From Branchiostoma floridae (Eukaryota; Chordata; Leptocardii; Amphioxiformes; Branchiostomatidae): a stretch of DNA of 64,000 nucleotides. The first letter of the stretch is position 1. Each line of letters starts with the position of its first letter. Location of the stretch: NCBI RefSeq assembly GCF_000003815.2, contig NC_049992.1, positions 8,741,671-8,805,670 on the forward strand, in the 5' to 3' direction. Position numbers and translations under genes: made by a program. The notes beneath the pieces were generated by a model that saw only the letters and a program-made list of their open reading frames with translations, had not been told where the DNA came from and made no database searches. This document shows, one piece after another, positions 1-10,200 of this stretch.

Positions 1-90
1 AGAGACACCCCTTTTGGCAAGTGAAAAGAGACAGCGTTTACGAAGGATGGTAGTAACGTACACTAATTTACTTTCATTAAAAACAAAGTT

Positions 91-162
91 CTCCGTGTCG
101 GGGAATCGAACCCCGGTCTCCCGCGTGACAGGCGGGGATACTCACCACTATACTAACACGGA
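91..162 (-). tRNA. tRNA-Asp (GTC), copy 1
   Basis: A 72-nt cloverleaf reads on the minus strand, starting TCCGTGTTAGTATAGTGG and ending with a paired acceptor and G73. The anticodon loop CCTGTCACG gives GTC. The B-box GGTTCGATTCC is intact. A T5 run follows the 3' end on the minus strand, as expected for Pol III termination. The sequence is identical to the copies at 5449-5520 and 24614-24685, and the 5' flank CCAA is shared with them. Confidence 0.96.
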
Positions 163-428
163 TTGGCTTGAAGTACGCTTCACAAATATCCCCTGCCTAG
201 CTAACGATGTCCATTTCATTTAGTTTCATTTATCTAATCAAAAAAATAAACACCCAGGACATAGACCTGTTTTCCATGAGTTCCTGTGAACATTAACGTG
301 AAGAAAAAATGACACAAAACAGAAACAACATTAAATACATGGCCTGTTTACGGATAGAGGTTCGCTAGTATCAAAATTAGTCCTTTCTTTGGTTTGGTAC
401 CAATATGTTCTTCTGAATCTCCCTCCAG

Positions 429-754
429 GTAAAGACTGTAGTGGTCTCCCCAGGGGAATCCTAACCAGCATCATGCAGTGTGACGTGGACCTGCGCCGCA
501 CGTACCTCGAGAACGTGTTCTTGAGCGGCGGCACAGCGTCCTGCTCCGGGCTGCTGGAGCGTCTCTCCCGGGACCTGGTGGCCATCGCGCCCGAGGACCA
601 CCCCGTGATGGTCCACCGCGCCACCCCGGACACACAGCTCTCCGCCTGGAGGGGAGGATCTGTCCTGGCCGCCTTGAGGTCCTTCCAAGACTCTTGGATC
701 ACGCAAGAAGATTTTGAGGAGTACGGACCTAGCATCGTCCATAGGAGCACATAG
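429..754 (+). CDS. Actin-family protein, C-terminal exon (gene begins upstream of window)
   Basis: This is the last coding exon of an actin or actin-related gene, about 107 residues. A polypyrimidine-AG acceptor (CTCCCTCCAG, ending at 428) precedes it and TAG at 752-754 ends it. The product aligns by eye with actin from about residue 270 to the C-terminus. IMQCDVDLRR matches the actin IMKCDVDIRK segment, FLSGGTASCSGL matches the LSGGT phosphate-loop segment, WRGGSVLAALRSFQDSWI matches WIGGSILASLSTFQQMWI, and YGPSIVHR matches SGPSIVHR near the end. The middle is divergent and the protein ends in ST instead of the usual KCF. It is therefore more likely an orphan actin-like or ARP protein than a conventional cytoplasmic or muscle actin. 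ATP-binding folds of this family polymerise or serve in chromatin or dynein complexes; which applies here cannot be told from one exon. Confidence 0.85.
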
Positions 755-795
755 CCTTCGGCCTTCGTCACATTTCCTACCCCGGGGCCCAGCCG

Positions 796-961
796 TAGTC
801 TCCAAGCAGACCCTACGGTGCCTTGGAAACAATATCAAAGCTGGCAAAGGAGTTATAGCCGGCCAAAGGGAGATAGCCGGCTAAGGGAGTCAAACGGGCA
901 CCTGGTGCCTTGACAGCTTTGATACTATTTCTAAGGCACCGTAGGGTCTGCTTGGAGACTA
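796..961. mobile_element. Foldback MITE, hAT-like, 166 bp, 8-bp target duplication
   Basis: Nearly perfect terminal inverted repeats of about 48 bp begin TAGTCTCCAAGCAGACCCTA and end with the reverse complement at 961. The exact 8-bp duplication CCCAGCCG flanks the element at 788-795 and 962-969, which is the size made by hAT transposases. The loop contains AGCCGGC-type short palindromes. It has no coding capacity. Relatives lie at 42521-42568 and 45582-45759. Confidence 0.9.
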
Positions 962-1001
962 CCCAGCCGGGCTGTTTGCGGAAAAGATAAAAGTTTATGC
1001 C

Positions 1002-1007
1002 AATAAA
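1002..1007 (+). other. Probable polyadenylation signal of the actin-like gene
   Basis: AATAAA lies about 250 bases after the actin-like stop codon, in the right orientation. The foldback element at 796-961 would then lie in the 3' UTR. No cleavage site can be assigned from sequence alone. Confidence 0.5.
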
Positions 1008-1464
1008 TACGCACAAGGCATGCTGTTCAATTATTTCTGGCCAGTTTTGTCTTTTATGACATACCGAAAACGTTCTGCATCTCCCTCGGTCCCAGCCCTC
1101 CCGCGGGTCGGATCACCCTCGGGATTCGGCCGTCTTGTACCTCGGGTGATACGGAATACACCGTGTTGTATTCTATATTTATATCGTACTTTTCGTTGCC
1201 CAAAACTTCCCGGTTGGGCCCCAGTGTGGAAATGTGACGTTTGATAGCCTTACCCAGCACCACCAAGCGTCTTTACATTGTTGCTAAACTATAGGTGATG
1301 TCAGTTTACGTCTTACATTGCTAAGCAAATTTTGAGCAATGTTAGCTTGCAAGCCAGTCTAGCGTTTGTCATGCAAGAAGTCTGTAAAAAGTAGTATCTA
1401 GCACCCAAGACGGTACTTTCTTATGAATGGTTTTCTCTGACCGCATCGAGTTGTAGCATAATTC
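1008..1464. other. Intergenic; no gene seen
   Basis: No convincing coding sequence. A GC-richer patch at about 1080-1230 contains short complementary segments (ATCACCC near 1120 and GGGTGAT near 1143) and could be repeat-derived. The remainder is ordinary AT-rich spacer. Confidence 0.5.
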
Positions 1465-1605
1465 TAGTCTCTACCAGACTCCGGATCGCTGGAAAATCGC
1501 GTGCTGTTCCCTAGCCGGCTATATTTCTCTGGCCGGCTTACTCCTCTATAGTCTATTTGTTCCATTTCTACGATTTTCCAGCGATCCGGAGTCTGGTAGA
1601 GACTA
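1465..1605. mobile_element. Foldback MITE, 141 bp, 8-9 bp target duplication
   Basis: Inverted repeats of about 35 bp run from TAGTCTCTACCAGACTCCGG at the left to its reverse complement ending at 1605. GCATAATTC is repeated exactly at 1456-1464 and 1606-1614. The loop shares the AGCCGGC and GGCCGGC motifs with the 796-961 element, but the terminal repeat is a different family. It is non-coding. Confidence 0.88.
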
Positions 1606-1614
1606 GCATAATTC

Positions 1615-2268
1615 GTGCAGGCACGAAAAATTGTATCCAATCATAAGTATGATAATTTCATAATATTGCGTGGAGAGGATTGTGTATATTTAGCACGCAA
1701 TGTAAACCTGATTTATCTCTGCAATACTAGTTTTTGCTACGCCACGAAAAAGAAGTAAAATTTTATGGAAAAAGGGCAGGTCCCTTGCAGTTGAAGAGCT
1801 ACATAGCTTATGCTGTATCCGGATTGTGTACTCTCTGTTTTTGGAAGAGAAACGCGCATCATGAAAATATTGGGTTGTTATTTGTACCGATGTATCATTT
1901 TTCATACCCATTAAAAAGTTTACTGTATCGAATTCGAAATTTCCAGTATTGTAGATGTTGTCGTGTGGAAAGGGCTTTGTCGTTAGTTTAATAGAAACAG
2001 AACGCACACACATGCGCATAAAAAAGACATAGTTGTGAAAGTTCGAATATACAATGCACACGAGAAATAAGTCTGATTCATATTAAGTATTGTTCATTTA
2101 TTTTCAAAACGAGAAGAAATTACATTATAAAATAATCAAAAGCACACGTACAATGCTTTTACTAACTATGCTTTCTACACGAATACATGTCCAAAACACA
2201 GTGTTGAAAATTTGAAAAATTACACCAAACCCAGCAAATATTGTCTGCATCAACTGCAAAAGAAATCT
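1615..2268. other. Intergenic; no gene seen
   Basis: AT-rich spacer before the tRNA-Thr gene. Overlapping short open frames on both strands show no recognisable domain or splice pattern. Confidence 0.6.
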
Positions 2269-2341
2269 AGCCTCCAATGAGGATCGAACTCATGACCTCT
2301 GGTTTACTAGACCAGCGCTCTAACCACTGAGCTATGGAGGC
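2269..2341 (-). tRNA. tRNA-Thr (AGT)
   Basis: A 73-nt cloverleaf on the minus strand. The 7-bp acceptor GCCTCCA/TGGAGGC is fully paired, with discriminator U. The anticodon stem CTGGT/ACCAG closes a loop carrying AGT (CTAGTAA). The T-arm GAGTTCGATCCTC is intact. A T4 run lies just beyond the 3' end on the minus strand. A34 would be read as inosine. Confidence 0.95.
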
Positions 2342-3984
2342 TCATATCATGTCACAATGTTGTCTGCATAGATGGAAAAACAACCTGTTGTCACAAACAA
2401 AGAAGAAGAATTCCGTTACAATGTGGCATGACAACACATGTGGACAGCTGGTGGTAAGGTTGTGCTTCAACCCCCCTCCCTCCCCAACCCACCGGTACAT
2501 AGTCTATTGGAACTTATATATTAAATGAAATGTTTATTGCAAATTCATGCCCATGGGGCCAATTGCAAGTGAACAAAATCAAATACATGGAGTGATTGAA
2601 AACGGGTAAATGATCTAAATTCTAGCATACAAAGATTAACTGGTTGTACGTACATACAGTGTATCGAATATCATTCTAAAACCTACATTACTATTACGGG
2701 GTTTGACTTCTTCTTTGAAAACAGTTGAAAATGAAATGTCCCACATTTTCTATGATAGATTGGTTCGATGATCTTAGCAGGAGGTGTGTTTTTAAAAAAA
2801 TGAAAAGTTTGGTGTGATTTCGGACACTCTTTCAAACAGTGTGTTTCTTTCAGCATCGAATCGGGGACATTCACAGATCATGTCAGATGAAATGTGTTTC
2901 ATTATATACGTTCAGCGAGCTTGGAAGCGTTAACTGGCATGAAAGGTAAGGATACTCGCTCTATCTGTACCATCACAGATTTTACAAGCTTCTATTATTA
3001 TACGCTTATGAAGATTGTTTAGGCCACGTTGACTTTATAATATGGATGGCATTCTCTGGGAACCACACAACTCATGCGTCATTCTGTGAACAAGGTCGAT
3101 GTAGTTTGACCGAAAATTTAGGGTAAGTCCCTATATTGATTCAGTGTTGGAAAGAAAGTTTAGCAATTTCTATAATGTATTCTACCAACACAAATGAACT
3201 TTCATGCTAAAATAGAGAGTTGTTGGAAAAAAAAACCCTTCTCACCTATCTAACGATCACCGACCGTACAGGCAGATTGTCAAAGCTTAGGTCCCTCCAT
3301 TTGTAAAAAAAAAAAAAAGTTATCGTTACAATAATGCTATCAACGCTATCCTGTTATCACATACTAATGTTTACGATCACTTGACGTATACAGCCCAAAC
3401 TGAAGCAGAAAAAATCCGCCTATACGTTGTTAAAAGCCTGTCGTACGCTCAACCTGTTACCAAATACATGTATATAGGGATGTAGAATGTAACCAATTTG
3501 GCATCAATTCAGTTCAGTTCAGTTCAGCCTCATATGAGGTGCCATGAACGAAGTCCGACCATGCATCTCTATATTTGGGGTAAGAAGCAAAATTGATATC
3601 ATGTACATAATCAATTGTTCAAAATAAAAAGCAGAAGTTGACATCTCATCTACGATCCGTTGTTGTTAAACACTCGTCAGCCGTGTGCGCGCCAACACTG
3701 GGTTGTTCCTGAAATTCAAATTTGGCGCCATCAGACACTTCATCACGTGATCTCCTGCTCACATGACCCACTTAGACCCACTTCCGCATCACGGCGGATC
3801 ACGGCGGAACGCGGCTGACTGGCCGTTTTTCTCGTAAATACAAGTCCAAGATTGTCTTTTACCGCTAAATTACTGTTTTAAAAAACATTAGACGCTTTAA
3901 AATAGTAATGATTCATGTTGTTGTGGAGTTAACGTTGGTACTGCGGCTTCAAATCCTTATATGAATGCCCGATGCCCAGCGGTC
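2342..3984. other. Intergenic between two tRNA-Thr genes; no protein gene seen
   Basis: Mostly AT-rich spacer. It contains a short TTCAG pentamer run near 3508-3526. A CpG- and GC-richer patch at about 3660-3840 holds a CACGTG E-box (near 3746) and a directly repeated ATCACGGCGG-type decamer (near 3788-3808). No ORF with a recognisable domain. Confidence 0.55.
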
Positions 3985-4056
3985 GCCACCTTAGCTCAGT
4001 GGTAGAGCACTGGTCTCGTAAACCAGGGGTCGTGAGTTCGAACCTCACAGGTGGCT
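3985..4056 (+). tRNA. tRNA-Thr (CGT)
   Basis: A 72-nt cloverleaf on the plus strand. The acceptor GCCACCT/AGGTGGC is fully paired, with discriminator U. The anticodon stem CTGGT/ACCAG has loop CTCGTAA, so the anticodon is CGT. The B-box GAGTTCGAACCTC is intact. TTTT follows 9-12 bases downstream. With the AGT gene 1.7 kb away this gives two threonine isoacceptors close together. Confidence 0.95.
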
Positions 4057-5448
4057 ACCTTAAGTTTTGCAAACATGAGTTTTGCAACTCTTTTATCTGT
4101 CAAAACCACACACACTTCTCAGCTCTCGAACCGTTTTACCGGAGACCTTTGTTGTATTCTTTACTTATAATGTCCAGAGCGTTTCAAATGACAGAATGAT
4201 TGTATGGCTGGCGTACTGCATAATTGTGTGACGAACTACACTTCAAGGTTTGATAGACAACATTCGGTATGATTACCGGCTTATTTCAATAATAGTGGCC
4301 ATAGTGACTGAGAAGAGGGAATTAACAAAAACACACTGTGTTTATGCATGATTTTCCGCGGACTAGAACTTTACGTATGAGGTAGGTAGCTAGCAAGAAA
4401 GTACTGGGATCTTTTGCCTGATACGTCAGGAACAGCTCATGTGTAACTTTTAGCTACAGGTACTGGTTGTAGCTTTGCTTCCATAGTGCTGAAAGAGGTA
4501 CAATGGTCGTCTGTAAAGTTGCCTTTGGTGACAACAAACTACTGATACTGCCCTATAACCGTTTCACATACAAATTTCAAGTGTGCAAAACAAAGTTGCT
4601 CATTCGTGGCATTGTGTCCAAGATATTTTCTCTATTCCTAGATCATTGGCCCATATTACATTTCAACACTGCCCCTCCAGCCAATGTGAGTGTTTCTTGA
4701 GATAAGATGCATTCTCAGAATAACATATATAAGGAGAGAAGCGAGCGAGCAAAAAGAACCTGTACTTCCAAGTACTGTAAAATGCCACTGCATGCAGCGT
4801 ATCAGCTAGCTGCTAGGTGTCGCTAGACTACGCGTCACGCTGGCCAAGTGACTTCATTATATGTTTGACACCCTCATCAATTTTCATCCATTCTTTAAAA
4901 AAAGTTTTCAATCAAACTGTAAATCGTAAAAAGAGGTTACAAAAGGAGAATATATAAATCGAAAAATATAAATGTAAAAATGTATACTAAAGGGGAAAGT
5001 CTTCCAAACTCCAGTCAAAGAATTTGTGAAAGGACAAAAAGATAATTAATTGCTTTGTATACTATTTTTTGTGCGTTCAGTCATTCGTTCAACCTTCTTA
5101 TTAAACCACTTTGAATTCAAATGTAGTTTTCTTTGCCCAACTTTACTTTTTTGCATGCTTGTATCAGTTTTGGTGTACTTACGCAATGTTATCCATATAC
5201 ATGTACATGTAATCGAATCCTTACATGCATAACGGACTCATGTCCTTACATGTATTTCATACCCTAATAGATCTACCACGTTGTGAAAATAAGACCCATG
5301 TCACAATATAATACATGTACAATGTAGTAGGAAAACCAATATTTACAAAATAACTCAACATTTCGCTTTTCGTTTATCACCATTCTCGGACTGTATAATG
5401 GACACTTTTTAAGATGCCATAAATAATTTTCAATAAAAAATATGTGCT
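4057..5448. other. Intergenic; no gene seen
   Basis: AT-rich spacer with short random open frames only. No repeat with clear termini found by eye. Confidence 0.6.
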
Positions 5449-5520
5449 CTCCGTGTCGGGGAATCGAACCCCGGTCTCCCGCGTGACAGGCGGGGATACT
5501 CACCACTATACTAACACGGA
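5449..5520 (-). tRNA. tRNA-Asp (GTC), copy 2
   Basis: Same 72-nt sequence as copy 1, minus strand, anticodon GTC, with a T6 run after the 3' end. The 5' flank AAGCCAA is shared with copy 1 for the bases nearest the gene. Confidence 0.96.
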
Positions 5521-6857
5521 TTGGCTTAACGACTGTGACTGCATAAAGTACTTATGCATTTCAAAGTATTTTTGATGGCACTTGTCTTCACACTTGTTGA
5601 ACTCGTTTCCTTGTTCGTGCTCTGTACGGATGTCGCGCATGCTTTATCCCATTATTTCAAACAAGCAAATAAACGTCCTTAGATATGTGTTTCAATGTGT
5701 TGCGAAATCTTAGCGCTTATTATACAAACCTGACCAAACTTTACAACCATTTATTTTACTGTGATGATCCCCACTTGCCTCAAAATGAAAAATAGAAGGA
5801 GCACTTGTCAAAAAAAATACGGTCCAGAGTCTATAGCTAGTTACCCGACTAGAGAAAAATAAACTGGGAACGTTCCGTCATTTGCAATCATGAAAGGCGT
5901 ACACTTCTTTCGTGAGAATGACTATGCTCTCCTACGAAAAACGTTGAGTTTATAAAGATGCTTGTCTTTGTGCATATGTTGTCTTGGAAGAGGTAATACG
6001 TCTCGCGAGGATTCACGACAACAGTGGTGAGTAAATGATATTTTGTGAACTTTCGCTTCAGTAGACCAAAACAAATACATAATGTTGGCAAACTTTTTAA
6101 TTCTTTATCGTACACAATCACGATACATCTCCTCTGAACTACCATCAATTTATGCCTCGTGCAAAACGCAATGGTACAAAAAAATCATAAATAGAATCTT
6201 CTATATTTCCTCGAAGTCAAATGCACGTGTAACGTTATGTTGACGCACACGGATGGGCACTTAATTGAACAATATGTACAGCTTCATTCAACTGAAGCGA
6301 GTTTGCTTTGACTACATTTCTCTCGTCGTTCTGGTCTTTAACGTGGTCGGATATCCATAGAAGAAAAGGCATACCAGCTGCATTTAAAAGTGTATCCCAT
6401 GCCTCAACTTATCTAACGTAATTCACAAGTGTCAACATCAATCTTAGGTAGAAAATTTGTTAGCTCTAAAATCTATGCAACTCCAACAAAACGCTGACAA
6501 CGTTTTCGTCCAAATCCTATCAAACGTCCACAACTACATGATAAAACTCCATCTGTTTATATTTACATCGTCTTCATAATACCAAGTGCACTGTCAACAA
6601 CAGTCGTTGACGTTGTTAAATAAATTAGTGTTCTGAAGTTAACTATGACATTCTAAATGATTCTAACGACATCAGAAGCCTTGTTATTGCAACACTCGAA
6701 ATATGTGGAACTAGCACAAATAAATTACAATAAATAGCAGAAATATCCTAGGCTGTGTAGTAGTATTTTTGAGGATGGTCATGTAACGTTAGAAACATAA
6801 ACACGTTGGCTAACACAGCTACATCTATCCCATACTGCCCCGCGAGAACATATCCCA
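5521..6857. other. Intergenic and presumed 3' UTR of the TPM-domain gene
   Basis: AT-rich. Its right part should carry the 3' UTR of the minus-strand gene ending at 6858, but I see no clear AATAAA on the minus strand near it. No other gene recognised. Confidence 0.5.
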
Positions 6858-7262
6858 TCATACAACAGCCTCTGCTGTCTTGGGTTCCCGTAGTGAGACG
6901 TAAACATTGTCCGTGTTGGGGTCGTAGTGGGTCTCGCTCTTGGCCAGACTTTTGTGCGACTCTCGCGTCTTGTCCGGTCGGAAGAAGGTCGGCTTGGGGT
7001 CCTCCTTCATCGAGCGCAACTTGAGGCAAACCAAGACGCTGACCAAGACGACCGTAAGAAGTCCGAGTACGCATGCGGCGATGATGATAGCTAGCACCGT
7101 ACTGTCCATGTCCTCGAATTCGGACTTGACCCCGTTGACCACCGTCAAGATGGCAGCCTCGAAGTCCTTGGAGTCCAGCTGCGCCTGCGCACTACTGACG
7201 ATGCTTTTCACTGTGCTGTCGGGAAGCTTTGATCTCGCCGCTACTCCCGCCGAAATGTACAC
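6858..7262 (-). CDS. TPM gene coding exon 4 (C-terminal)
   Basis: The acceptor TTAATTTTTCAG precedes GTG at 7262, in phase 0. The exon encodes residues 145-278: the end of the TPM domain (VYISAGVAARSKLPD, then an amphipathic helix DFEAAILTVVNGVKSEFED), the transmembrane helix LAIIIAACVLGLLTVVLV, a basic stop-transfer KLRSMK, and the tail. The stop codon is at 6858-6860. Confidence 0.88.
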   Translation of the reverse strand: MYISAGVAARSKLPDSTVKSIVSSAQAQLDSKDFEAAILTVVNGVKSEFEDMDSTVLAIIIAACVLGLLTVVLVSVLVCLKLRSMKEDPKPTFFRPDKTRESHKSLAKSETHYDPNTDNVYVSLREPKTAEAVV

Positions 7263-10200
7263 CTGAAAAATTAAAGATGAAAATTTAGCACTGACAACGC
7301 GCATGAATGCTACATTTCTTAATTAGAGATAACATATGTTAACTTGTAGCTAGAAATAACAAAGAAATTGAATGTGTACATTGAGAACGTAGTTTTAGCT
7401 TTAATTAATCATTCTCCTTTTCTTAAGGTAGCTTGAGGGCAGGATTTTTTTCGTTTTACGGGCTTAATGATGTATCTATCTGATATTTTATTCCGAAGCT
7501 GTACCTATGGAGAAGTGCGTCATATTTTGAATGCCACTTGTTCATCCATTCATTCACACCAAGGGCTCGTGAGACAAGACTTATGGGCAGGTAAGGACAG
7601 ATGCCAATGTTGATACTCAGAGCACGTCACAATGTAGGCTAATCCCGAAACTAAGCCACAAATGGAGCCATAACAAATGGAGGGAAGCACGCCTGGCTGG
7701 ACAAGCCCATTTTCCTAGAAGTTCCTCTTTCTATAACTTCACCCGCGGAAGGGCGCGTCCACCTGTGACATAATAACCCATTGTCACGCTGTGAGTCGAC
7801 AGGATTTGGGGTACCATAGCATATCATGAACATGTCGGCAGTAGAGCGTAGATAAACCATCACATTGTCAGACGTTAGATTGCTACAGTGAAAAGGAATC
7901 CTTTGTTTGCTTTGTTTGTGTGAGAGGTTTAGCTATGTGTATAGTTACACAAGACCAGGTGTACTCTTTGTGGTCTTCACCCCTCAGGCTAAAAGTACAG
8001 TCACATTGGCTACATTATTTTTATTTTTGACGAAGGGTTTTTCAGCACGGCTATAGCAGAACAGACAAGTGTATAGTGAAACATTATCTGTCAGAAGACA
8101 GTTGGATTTTGTACCACACACTATCAAGACTGTTTCAAAATTGGCTTCAGTCAATTTGCTGTCGGAAGCCTATCGCATGACGAAAGTGACCGAGCATTGA
8201 GTACATGTTCTAGAAATGTGTGTGGGTTTTTTTTCGTCGCTTTGTTTTTGAGACAGTCGAATTTTTGTGTCAGTTAACAGGAAACCAGTGAGCTTTACAC
8301 AGGATTTACTATACATCTGTAGCTACAGTTACGACAACTGCCAAGTATGTGTACGTCAATGCTGACCTGACTCCCACCCTGCCATTATCATGTCCCACCC
8401 GAACGGTTACTGGGCAATGTCAACTGTCACATGCGTCACTGGGGTTCCCCGTATGGTTCCAGACATGACTCAACGTGGCAGACACACACACAGTGCGTCA
8501 CTAACTCACTATCTAGTCCAACGTTCTTCGTCGCATGTTCTTCTTCTTCTTTTCTTTGTTTCCGACGACCGTACACACGGCTGGCATGATCGCCACGTTT
8601 TCAGTTAACATGGAAAGGACTACTAAAGTACGTAGCCGAACTTTTTCCTCAGAGACACATAATAAAATACACGCCTGGAATTTTATTTGGAACATTTTGT
8701 GTGTTGGAAATTGAAAAGTATCTGCTATAGATCTACTAACTGCTGGCACAAGATGACCTTTTATGATAAAGCTATTTGCGTATTTCTATGACATTTTTCT
8801 CCGTAAATTGTTCATAATGCACCTTTTAATCCTGTAAAAGACCAGAAAACTGGTCAAAAAGTCCACTCTTTGTTTTGGAAAATAGTTTGGCCTTTTCCAT
8901 AGTGATCTCTTTTTTCTTCTTTCTCTCTGATGGCTCTTCTCTGCTATCGTGTAATCGTTTCACGTCGACGGCTTTTTGTGTCATGAAATGGAAAATTATT
9001 TAATCTGTTTCCAAATCTACTACACCCTATTAACACGAATCCATGCACTGTAGGATTTTCGTCACTTTGTACGAGTCAGGGCCTAAATTCAGTGTACAAT
9101 TAACACTGTAGAAGCACCACGAACAGTAATAAAATATATGTAAAAAGTCTGAGAACTATTAAACCATTTTGTAGCTGAGGCGACTTGAGGTGAGACATAG
9201 TTGGTGGTTGAAAGGGTGTGTATGGGGGTAATGAGGTGAGTGCTAATGTTGTTCATGTCAGGTGTTGACCTGTATGCGGTTTGATGGTGGGTGTAGATCT
9301 GGGCGAGGTACGCCGCTGGTGGTCCGGATCCGCCGGTAGGGTGGGAAATATTAAAGCCAGCCTGATAGAGCCCAAAATTCTTCTAGTATCTTTCTGTTAC
9401 TGTCACAAGCGTGTTTAACAGACATACTGAGAACAAGGAAATCCTGGCATCCTGAACGTACATCCTCTCTGCATGCCACGGTTCAGCAAGTTAGGGGGGG
9501 GGGGGGGCTCACGAACAACGGATCACCTTACAATAGCCTTCTTCACTGAAGTTGTAGCAGCGATTTTTTAGGCGGCAGGCAGGCTGATTCGTGATTTTAA
9601 ACATCGGGAAATACCGGGAGAGAGAGGAAAGTCCTTTTCATGGCATTAGAAATTTAGATACTATTATATATTAGCCCATGTTGAAAATCGCGAATGGGCG
9701 CTTCCTCTGACAAATAAACGCCAGCACTGCTAGAAATCCTCGAATAGTCACTAGTGCACCCTGCGCAGTTTTCTTCCCAGAAAAGTTTGAAAGCATGCGT
9801 TTCAGGATCCTTTAGTAGTGACACCAAGCTCTGTCGGCATTGTGTGAACTTAAACTAATATTTGCGGAGCGGCCCTGCTCTACTTCCAAAGTCGTTACGA
9901 CCTTTTTGAGACGTCACGGACCATTTGAAGCGTCACTGCCCCCGGGGGATCAGACAGCTGGCCCGCTGATAACTAGCGTGTAAGGCGCTCAGGTGGACGT
10001 GTGGGAACAATAGGTGTACCTGGGGCCTCTAATCTCGCGCCGCAAGGTGGGCAAGCTTAAAATTAGGCCTGCATTTTTGCGGCGCCTTACAACTTGTGAC
10101 GTGAGCTGGGTGAAAGGACTTCTGTATCACTGGGTGGGGTGTTGGTGGGGTGGGATACATGCAGTCTACATGCATTGCCGGCATCGTTGGAATACTTATT

